From: an uncultured Gemmatimonadota bacterium
GTDB taxonomy: Bacteria > Gemmatimonadota > Gemmatimonadetes > Gemmatimonadales > GWC2-71-9
Length of the DNA stretch: 11,018 nucleotides
Direction of reading: 5' to 3'
Assembly (NCBI GenBank): GCA_946479825.1
Contig: CAMLHU010000044.1
Location: 1-11,018, forward strand
Shown: in pieces, positions 5,715-11,018 of the stretch
How the letters are laid out: the number at the start of each line of letters is the position of its first letter
Numbering within the stretch: position 1 is the first letter of the stretch
Notes under the pieces: model-generated
Database searches by the model: none
What the model saw: the letters and a program-made list of their open reading frames with translations, nothing else
What the model was told of the DNA's origin: nothing
Translations under genes and position numbers: made by a program

Positions 5715-6539
5715 TCAGGCCAGGGCCCCCCTGAAGAGCAGGCGGCCCTCCCCTGCCAGCCATACGTCTCGGATCCGCTCGGGGCCGACGGTGCACCGGA
5801 CGCCGAGCGGGAACCCGCCACGGCTCAGGAGGACGACCGGGGGGCTGAGCCGGCCGAGGGTCGCCAGGACCGCGGCGCAGCCGACGGCCCCCGTGCCGCA
5901 GGCGAGGGTCTCACCCTCAACCCCCCGTTCGTAGGTCCGCATCGGCCACCGTCCGTCCGAGGCGGCGTTCGGCAGGCTGACGAAGTTGATGTTGGCGCCA
6001 TCGGGGGCGAACGCCTGGTCGTACCGGAGCTCACGGCCCCGCCGCTCGACGTCCACTTGGTCCACGTCGTCGCAGACCACCACCACGTGCGGCGGGCCCC
6101 CGGAGCGGGCGAACCAGATGGAATGTTCGCCCGGACGGGTGGCCACCTCGACGCGCCGGGGGGCGTCGAAATCCGGGAGATGGAGCTCCGCGCGTTCGCC
6201 CTCGCCCGGGAGCACCCGGACCGGGAACCCGCCGGAATCGGTCACCAGGGTGAACTCGTCCGGGGCGAGCCCCAGTCGGGCGGCGAGGCGCGTGCTGCAG
6301 AGCGACGCGTTGCCGCACATCGGCGCCCGCGACCCGTCGCAGTTGTAGAACAGCATCCGGACGGCCGCCGGCCCTTCCGGCCGGAGGATCAGGAACCCGT
6401 CGGCCCCCACCCCGCGGCGGCGATCACAGACGGCGCGGATCCGGTCGGGGGTCCAGTCCTCGTCCCGGACGTACCGTCCGTCCAGCATCACGAAGTCGTT
6501 GCCGGACCCGGTCATCTTGTAGAAGACGGTCCCGCTCAC
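5715..6539 (-). CDS. dapF: Diaminopimelate epimerase
   Basis: DapF interconverts LL- and meso-diaminopimelate, supplying peptidoglycan and lysine synthesis in the cytosol. The 274-residue product is full length, with the two-domain pseudo-symmetric pattern: KMTGSGNDF at 8-16, YNCDGS at 65-70, first catalytic cysteine C75 in MCGN, GANINFVSL (181-189), YERGVEGET (203-211) and second catalytic cysteine C214 in ACGTGA. The region after the first cysteine is unusual: CGNASLC (75-81) where most enzymes have CGNG followed by an arginine; N77 is kept. The GTG start overlaps the upstream glycosyltransferase stop by four bases and sits just before the canonical KMTGSGNDF; the open frame further upstream is antisense or shadow sequence. 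Both cysteines being present argues for an active epimerase. It is the last gene of a glycosylation-type operon, an unexpected neighbourhood. Confidence 0.93.
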   Translation of the reverse strand: MSGTVFYKMTGSGNDFVMLDGRYVRDEDWTPDRIRAVCDRRRGVGADGFLILRPEGPAAVRMLFYNCDGSRAPMCGNASLCSTRLAARLGLAPDEFTLVTDSGGFPVRVLPGEGERAELHLPDFDAPRRVEVATRPGEHSIWFARSGGPPHVVVVCDDVDQVDVERRGRELRYDQAFAPDGANINFVSLPNAASDGRWPMRTYERGVEGETLACGTGAVGCAAVLATLGRLSPPVVLLSRGGFPLGVRCTVGPERIRDVWLAGEGRLLFRGALA

Positions 6540-7255
6540 AGGCGCCCCAGCATCGCCGAGAGTCGCAGCCACGGGACCATCCGCACGGCCTCCCGCACGA
6601 TCCGCTTGCTCATCTTGCTCTGCCCTTCGACCCGGTCCACGAAGACGATCGGGATCTCCCGCAGGCGGAACCCCTTCCGCCAGGCCCGGAAGCTCATCTC
6701 GATCTGGAAGGCGTAGCCGTTGGAGCGCACGTCGTCCAGGTCGATCGCGGCCAGCACTTCGCGCCGGAAGCACTTGAACCCGCCGGTCGAGTCGGTGAGC
6801 GGGAGTCCGGCCACCCACCGGACGTACTTGTTGGCGAACCACGAGAGGAGCAGCCGGCTCATCGGCCAGTTGACCACGTTCACCCCGCCCGCGTAGCGCG
6901 ATCCCAGGACGAGATCGGCGTCGGCCACGGCGCGGAGGAAGTCAGGCAGGTACTTGGGGTCGTGGGAAAAGTCGGCGTCCATCTCGAACACCAGCGTGTA
7001 CTCCCGCTCCAGCGCCCAGCGGAATCCGGCCAGGTACGCGCGGCCGAGCCCCTCCTTCGCGGTGCGGTGGAGCACGTGGACCCGGGGATCCGCCGCCGCA
7101 AGCTGGTCGGCGATCTGGCCGGTCCCGTCCGGGGAGCCGTCGTCGATGACCAGGACCTCGAGCCGCGGATCCTGACCGAGGATCGCCGGCACGATCCGGG
7201 AAATGTTCTCGGCCTCGTTATAGGTCGGGACGCAGACCAGGGCGCGATCAGGCAC
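6536..7255 (-). CDS. Polyprenyl-phosphate sugar synthase, GT2 (DPM1-like)
   Basis: A 239-residue family-2 glycosyltransferase of the dolichol/polyprenol-phosphate mannose synthase type. It would move a sugar from a nucleotide donor to polyprenyl phosphate at the cytosolic membrane face. Motifs: VPTYNEAENI (9-18), IDDGSPDGTG (37-46), the metal-binding EMDADFSHDP (91-100), GSRYAGG (118-124), STGGFKCFRRE (156-166), GYAFQIEM (180-187) and GQSKMS (211-216). The last four are characteristic of DPM1-like enzymes rather than generic GT2 proteins. There are no membrane helices, as in human DPM1 and unlike bacterial CsbB or GtrB. The C-terminal end may form an amphipathic helix. The GTG start is supported by GGAGG seven bases upstream; it overlaps the YfhO gene by eight bases and dapF by four. 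Mannose is likely from the family, but the sugar cannot be fixed from sequence. Confidence 0.9.
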   Translation of the reverse strand: MPDRALVCVPTYNEAENISRIVPAILGQDPRLEVLVIDDGSPDGTGQIADQLAAADPRVHVLHRTAKEGLGRAYLAGFRWALEREYTLVFEMDADFSHDPKYLPDFLRAVADADLVLGSRYAGGVNVVNWPMSRLLLSWFANKYVRWVAGLPLTDSTGGFKCFRREVLAAIDLDDVRSNGYAFQIEMSFRAWRKGFRLREIPIVFVDRVEGQSKMSKRIVREAVRMVPWLRLSAMLGRL

Positions 7256-9638
7256 CGGCAGGCCTCCGTCGGCCGACGACCAGAGCGATGGCGCTCACGA
7301 CGAGGACCAGCGCCCAGGTGGCTACGGTCAGGTGGGTGGACCAGTCCACGATCGGCGACCGATAGCGGAATACCACGTGGTGGGTACCGGCGGCGGCCAG
7401 GGGCACGCCCATGAGCGTGTAGTCGGCCCGGACGACCGGGACCTCGGCGCCGTCCACGGTGGCGTGCCAGAAGTAATGCCAGTTCCGGCTGAGCAGGAAG
7501 AACGCCGGGCCGCTCGTCGTGACGTCCACCGCGACGGTGTCCGCGCCGTCGCCGGTGATCCGGAACGTGCCGGCCCCGCCCGCGGAGCCGGTCTTCCCCG
7601 CCAGACCGGGCACCGGCGCGCTGACCACGGCGGTGGTGCGGACGTCGAAGCCGGGGGTCCAGAGCATGTCGAGCTGCCGGGCGGTGTCCGGTTCCACCAT
7701 CAGGGTGGACAGCACCGCCCCTCCGGCCAGGGCGCGTTCACTCCGGAAGATGGAGAGCGCCTCGTTGCCGCCGAGCCGCTGCCAGCCGGGGAGCTGGACC
7801 GAATCCGAGGTCGGAGGCAGGATGGCGTATCGCGCCGACAGCGCTTCGAGCGCCGGGCTGGTCAGGAACCGGATCCAGTAGTCCTGTGCACCGCTCTCAC
7901 GCTCGGCCCGGCGGGTGTAGAGGTCATACCACTTGAGCTGGTTCCCGTGGTAGCCGAAGACCTCCGGGATCCGGTAGGTCGCGAGATAGCCGTCGTGATA
8001 GTGCGGATCGCGGAGGAAGCCGGCCGGGAACACCAGCACCCGCTCGCCCGGGGCGAGGCTGCTCCGGAGGCTGGCGATACCCTGGTCGTCCGGGAAGACG
8101 TCGGTGTACTTCACGACCTCGATGTACCGGCTGTCCACCCGCAGTCCATTCACCGCCACCAGCGCGATCAGCGCCGTGAACATCGTCCTCGGCGTGACCG
8201 CCTGGCGCTCCGCGAGGAGCATCGCGCCCCAGGCCAGCCCGCCGAACACGCCCAGGAGGACCGCACCGAGCGCGAGGGGACCGACGTTGGCCGCGAGCGC
8301 CTGCTGGTGGTACGCATCGGGCTGGCCGAAGATGGCCGTCCACGGGGCGAAGACGGCCGTGCCGCCCCCCTGCACCACCAGACCCGCGACCAGCGCCACG
8401 ACGGCGCCGATACCGACCGTCCGCCGGACCAGCCTTCGGGTCCGCTCGTCGTTCCCGGATCCCCAGCCGCGCTCGAAGGCCAGCGCCGCCAGCAGGCTGA
8501 TGGCCGTGAACGCGACGAACATCGCGAGACTGGGCGCCCGGAAATTGCGCAATGGCGGGACCAATGCGTAGAGGACCCGGAAGACCGGCGTGTCGAGACC
8601 CATACCGTAGGCCCACGGGACGAGCGCCATCGCCAGGAGCCCCCAGCGCCGGCGGTCCCCACGCAGCGCCCAGAGCGCCGCGAGGCCGGCGAGCAGGATC
8701 AGCGTCCCGCCGTATTCGAGGTTGTGCTTGAGCGGGTTCTTGCCCCAGTAGGTGTCGGCCACGCCGGCGAAGTCGGGAAGGAACATCCCGACCGTTTCCT
8801 CCCAGTGCATCGAGTAGCTCGACGACCAGGTGATATCCCGCCCGATCCGGGTGCTGTCGTGCCGCAGGTACCGGTACATCGGGAACAGCAGGATCGCCGC
8901 GACGCCGATGGCCACGGCCAGCGCCGCGATCCCTCCGCCGATCCGTCCGAGCAGGGCCGCCTGCCCCTCCGCCCGGCGGTGCCAGATCATCGTCACCCCG
9001 AAGATCCCGAGGGCCAGCCACGCGTAGAACGCGAGCTGGGGGTGCGCGATGAGGATCAGGCCGCACACGGCGCCGAGCCAGACGTAGCGGATCCACGACC
9101 GCCGCTCGATGGCCGTCACGAGCAGCCAAAGCGCCGCCGGGAAAAGCGTGATGACATACATCTTCCCGTCCTGGCCGCCCCAGACCAGGCTCACCAGGTT
9201 GGCGGACAGCAGGTGCGCCGAGCCGATCAGCAGGGCGATCCACCGACGCGCCCCGAAGGCGCGGGCCAGCAGATACATGAACACGCCGGCCAGGAAGACG
9301 TGCACGATGAGCTTCCAGGCGAGGGCCTGGGTCATCGGCAGGAGGAAATGAAGGATGGCCGTCGGGTAGAGCGTGTCGCCGCCGCCCGCTTCGAGGTAAT
9401 GCACGCCGCCGAACAGGAACGGATTCCAGAGCGGGCTTCGGTGAAGCAGGCGTACATGGTCCACGAAGAACGAGCGGAACATGACGCCCGCGGCGATCGT
9501 ATCCTGCCCCACCAGCATGTTGTCCGCCGACCCGGGGAGGTAGGCGCGGAACACCAGCAGCGTCAGGACCGCGTAGAGCGTCGCGGGGACCCAGCGCGGG
9601 AGGCGATCCAGCGGATGCAGCTCGGTCTCGGGCGTCAT
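7248..9638 (-). CDS. YfhO-family membrane protein (putative GT-C glycosyltransferase)
   Basis: A 796-residue polytopic membrane protein of the YfhO family. B. subtilis YfhO transfers a sugar from a polyprenyl-phosphate carrier to lipoteichoic acid outside the membrane. The N-terminal helix is at about 17-34. The first outer loop carries GQDTIAAG (44-51, with D46 a candidate GT-C acidic residue) and WNPFLFGGVHY (71-81), then DTLYP (88-92); these are family hallmarks. Many helices follow (about 95-128, 133-152, 160-178, 184-218, 232-256, 310-326, 332-345, 370-388, 405-424, 450-475, 484-500). A soluble C-terminal part (about 505-765) ends in the usual beta-rich DG-containing segment (NWHYFWHATVDG at 719-730), and one last helix (770-789) precedes a basic tail. 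The ATG overlaps the flippase-like gene by four bases (ATGA). The acceptor is unknown: a diderm has no lipoteichoic acid. Confidence 0.88.
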   Translation of the reverse strand: MTPETELHPLDRLPRWVPATLYAVLTLLVFRAYLPGSADNMLVGQDTIAAGVMFRSFFVDHVRLLHRSPLWNPFLFGGVHYLEAGGGDTLYPTAILHFLLPMTQALAWKLIVHVFLAGVFMYLLARAFGARRWIALLIGSAHLLSANLVSLVWGGQDGKMYVITLFPAALWLLVTAIERRSWIRYVWLGAVCGLILIAHPQLAFYAWLALGIFGVTMIWHRRAEGQAALLGRIGGGIAALAVAIGVAAILLFPMYRYLRHDSTRIGRDITWSSSYSMHWEETVGMFLPDFAGVADTYWGKNPLKHNLEYGGTLILLAGLAALWALRGDRRRWGLLAMALVPWAYGMGLDTPVFRVLYALVPPLRNFRAPSLAMFVAFTAISLLAALAFERGWGSGNDERTRRLVRRTVGIGAVVALVAGLVVQGGGTAVFAPWTAIFGQPDAYHQQALAANVGPLALGAVLLGVFGGLAWGAMLLAERQAVTPRTMFTALIALVAVNGLRVDSRYIEVVKYTDVFPDDQGIASLRSSLAPGERVLVFPAGFLRDPHYHDGYLATYRIPEVFGYHGNQLKWYDLYTRRAERESGAQDYWIRFLTSPALEALSARYAILPPTSDSVQLPGWQRLGGNEALSIFRSERALAGGAVLSTLMVEPDTARQLDMLWTPGFDVRTTAVVSAPVPGLAGKTGSAGGAGTFRITGDGADTVAVDVTTSGPAFFLLSRNWHYFWHATVDGAEVPVVRADYTLMGVPLAAAGTHHVVFRYRSPIVDWSTHLTVATWALVLVVSAIALVVGRRRPAGA

Positions 9639-10576
9639 CGGTCTCGGGAGGTGGAGGACACCGCGTCGGGCGATCGGCGGCGGAACGCGAAGGCCGCGGC
9701 GAGCGCGATCTCGATCAGGGTGAGGAGGATGCGGCTGGCCACGGCGAGCGCGGCAGCGACCTTGACCCCGATGGCCGGGGCCAGCAAGGCGGTAAATATA
9801 GCTTCCCGCGCTCCCAGCCCCGCAGGGACGAACAGCAGCAGGAGGCCGAACAGATAGGAGACGGTATAGGCGTTGATCGCGTCGAACCACCCCGGGGCCG
9901 CCCCCGCGAAGAGCCCACGACTCAGGCAGATCATCGCCGCGCCATACCCCACCCACGCGACCACGTTGGCCACGAAGGCGACCAGGATCCCGCCGGGCGG
10001 CGCCGCCCGGAGCATTGGGGCCCGCTCGGGGAGGAGCCGCTGCAACCGCCCCACGGCCCGCGGCGACGCGAGCACCACGGATGCCGCGATCGCCGCCGCG
10101 CCGACCACGGCGGCCCCCCACGTGAATACCGGCCCCAGCCCCTGCAGCTCGTGCCCGGCCAGGAGGCCCGCGAGCGCCACCCCGGTGGCGAGCGACAGCG
10201 CCTGCATCACGACGGCCGCCGTCACCGCCGCCGTGGCGCTGATCCCGGCGCCTTGCGCGAGCACCGCCATCCCCGCGACGATGCCGAACGAGCCGAGGTA
10301 CTTGCCGAAGTTGGAGAGGATCCAGACGCGGAACGCCGGGCCGACGGGCGCGGCCTCGCCGTAGCCGCGGACGAGCAACCGCCACGCCTCGATCAGGACG
10401 AGGTACGTCGCCACCGCCGCCGCGGCCGCGAGCGCGATCCACCCGGGGGCGACGTGCCACTCGACCGGCTGGGCCGCGGCCTGGCGCCAGGCCCGGATGA
10501 GCGAGCGGACCGCGAGCCCGGCCACCAGCAGCGCCACCGCCGCGAGCGCCCCGCGCCACAGCTGCCGTCGGGTCAT
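9635..10576 (-). CDS. LPG-synthase-TM/UPF0104 membrane protein, possible lipid-sugar flippase
   Basis: A 313-residue membrane protein of the lysylphosphatidylglycerol synthase TM region / UPF0104 (YbhN) family. Several members act as flippases or are fused to polyprenyl-phosphate sugar synthases, for example archaeal AglD. Visible features are the N-terminal helix (8-27), a second (44-64), the family motif NFGKYLGSFG (89-98; usually N-x-x-KYLPG), helices around 98-140, 150-170, 196-218 and 238-256, the signature FVPAGLGAREA (249-259) and a final helix (278-297) before a basic, serine-rich tail. There is no soluble GNAT-like lysyl-transferase domain, so lysyl-lipid synthesis is excluded. ATG 10576 overlaps the glycosyltransferase stop (ATGA) and has GGAG about nine bases upstream. 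Its place between a GT4 enzyme and YfhO suggests lipid-linked sugar transport; this is inference. Confidence 0.85.
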   Translation of the reverse strand: MTRRQLWRGALAAVALLVAGLAVRSLIRAWRQAAAQPVEWHVAPGWIALAAAAAVATYLVLIEAWRLLVRGYGEAAPVGPAFRVWILSNFGKYLGSFGIVAGMAVLAQGAGISATAAVTAAVVMQALSLATGVALAGLLAGHELQGLGPVFTWGAAVVGAAAIAASVVLASPRAVGRLQRLLPERAPMLRAAPPGGILVAFVANVVAWVGYGAAMICLSRGLFAGAAPGWFDAINAYTVSYLFGLLLLFVPAGLGAREAIFTALLAPAIGVKVAAALAVASRILLTLIEIALAAAFAFRRRSPDAVSSTSRDR

Positions 10577-11018
10577 CGCGCCCGCTCCGCCCGGGCCTCG
10601 TCGTACAGCGCGAGGATCGCCGCGTTGGCGCCGTCCGGCGCGAACCGTTCCCGCGCCAGCGCCTGCCCCGCGGTCGCGGTGGCGCGCCGGAACGCGCCGT
10701 CGGTGAGCATCCGTCGCAGGGCTGCGGACAGGCCGGTCACGTCGCCGTCGGCGAACAGCAGCCCGGTCTCCTCCGGGCGCACCACCTCGACGGTGCCGCC
10801 GGCCTGGGAAGCGACGACCGCCGACCCGGCGAGCAGCGCCTCGACCGCCGTGAGCGGCAGCCCCTCGCCGCGCGGCCCCCGGCTCGCCAGCACCGTGACC
10901 GTGGCGGCGGGCTCGAGTGTGACGGTGAACTTCGAGCTGAGCCTGGCGGCGGTGGAGCTGAACGAGCTGGTGGTGACGGGCACGCCCGGCGCAACGCAGA
11001 AGCGCGCCATCGGCAACT
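10573..11018 (-). CDS. Glycosyltransferase family 4, C-terminal part only
   Basis: The last ~110 residues form the C-terminal half of a GT4 (GT-B fold) glycosyltransferase. VTVLASR is followed by GEGLPLTAVEALLAGSAVVAS, with the E-x7-E pair that binds the nucleotide-sugar. Next come AGGTVEVVRPEETGLLFADGD, an ALRRMLTD helix, RERFAPD and the final LYDEARAERAR. A whole enzyme would have about 350-400 residues. The frame stays open to the window edge, but residues encoded beyond about 10905 (a run rich in S, T, A and V) do not resemble a GT4 domain; that DNA instead reads as a TonB-receptor fragment on the other strand. The true gene therefore appears cut at about 10890-10905. The product would add a sugar in the cytosol. 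Its stop overlaps the flippase-like gene by four bases. Confidence 0.75.
   Translation of the reverse strand, partial: LPMARFCVAPGVPVTTSSFSSTAARLSSKFTVTLEPAATVTVLASRGPRGEGLPLTAVEALLAGSAVVASQAGGTVEVVRPEETGLLFADGDVTGLSAALRRMLTDGAFRRATATAGQALARERFAPDGANAAILALYDEARAERAR
10892..11018 (+). CDS. SusC-like TonB-dependent receptor fragment (edge, possibly chimeric)
   Basis: Forty-two plus-strand codons, open to the right edge, read as the end of a carboxypeptidase-regulatory-like domain (TVTVAAGSSVTVNFELS) followed by the TonB box and plug start (LAAVELNELVVTGT, then PGATQKRAIGN). This pattern, 'L-E(V/L)VVTGT...', is characteristic of SusC/RagA-type outer-membrane receptors, and the G-A-T-Q-K-R-A-I-G-N form resembles those of Gemmatimonadota. 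There is no start, signal peptide or upstream part: to the left the same DNA is the GT4 gene on the other strand. The barrel would lie beyond the window. It is either the retained end of a misjoined sequence or the remnant of a real rearrangement. Confidence 0.7.

Noticed and set aside
5586..6716. A 376-codon plus-strand open frame starting GTG-GAT-AAC
   Set aside because: It runs antisense through dapF and into the glycosyltransferase gene, with a biased composition and no family match. dapF has all its motifs on the other strand.
7332..9857. An 841-codon open frame on the plus strand
   Set aside because: It is antisense to the YfhO gene and the end of the flippase-like gene. Its product is a low-complexity run rich in R, E, Q, P and H with no recognisable domain, as expected from the opposite strand of GC-rich coding DNA.
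1..11018. CRISPR arrays, insertion sequences, attachment sites, toxin-antitoxin or defence genes
   Set aside because: No regularly spaced repeats, transposase or integrase motifs, or flanking inverted repeats were seen. The tRNA-Arg is complete, with no integrase gene or direct repeat of its 3' end in the window.

Overview
The window is a compact, GC-rich bacterial stretch with two convergent gene blocks meeting near positions 5440-5715. Codons are strongly G/C-ending, GTG starts are frequent and neighbouring genes overlap by a few bases. DapF, a GpsA/PlsY phospholipid pathway and, at the right edge, a fragment resembling a SusC-type TonB receptor suggest a diderm bacterium. Together with the style of the YfhO and TonB-receptor sequences, this points towards Gemmatimonadota or a relative. 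That assignment is inference, not proof.

Left block, plus strand (1-4530): the 3' end of der, then plsY, gpsA, a short MerR-type regulator, surE, pcm, a DedA-family membrane protein and acyP. Spacing runs from a 19-base overlap to an 8-base gap, so this reads as one operon. It joins the first steps of phospholipid synthesis (PlsY acylates the glycerol-3-phosphate made by GpsA) with nucleotide and protein upkeep (SurE, Pcm), a lipid-carrier transporter-like protein (DedA) and an acylphosphatase.

Centre (4531-5714): a strong sigma70-like promoter drives tRNA-Arg(CCT). A membrane-anchored TPR protein resembling YfgM follows and ends at a clear intrinsic terminator. The gap between the convergent blocks holds an AT-rich patch with a perfect TATAAT, a small nested stem and a GC-rich hairpin. 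It could be a small RNA or just the 3' end of the right-hand transcript.

Right block, minus strand (11018 down to 5715): a truncated GT4 glycosyltransferase, a UPF0104/LPG-synthase-TM membrane protein, a large YfhO-family membrane protein, a polyprenyl-phosphate-sugar synthase of the DPM1 type, and dapF. All neighbours overlap by 4-8 bases. A lipid-phosphate-sugar synthase, a candidate flippase and a YfhO GT-C enzyme resemble the three-component glycosylation systems described in Firmicutes, here without GtcA. This is the most interesting biology in the window.

The right edge looks chimeric. From about 10890 the plus strand reads as a TonB-dependent receptor fragment, antisense to where the missing part of the GT4 gene should be. 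This is most simply an assembly join, or otherwise a rearrangement breakpoint.
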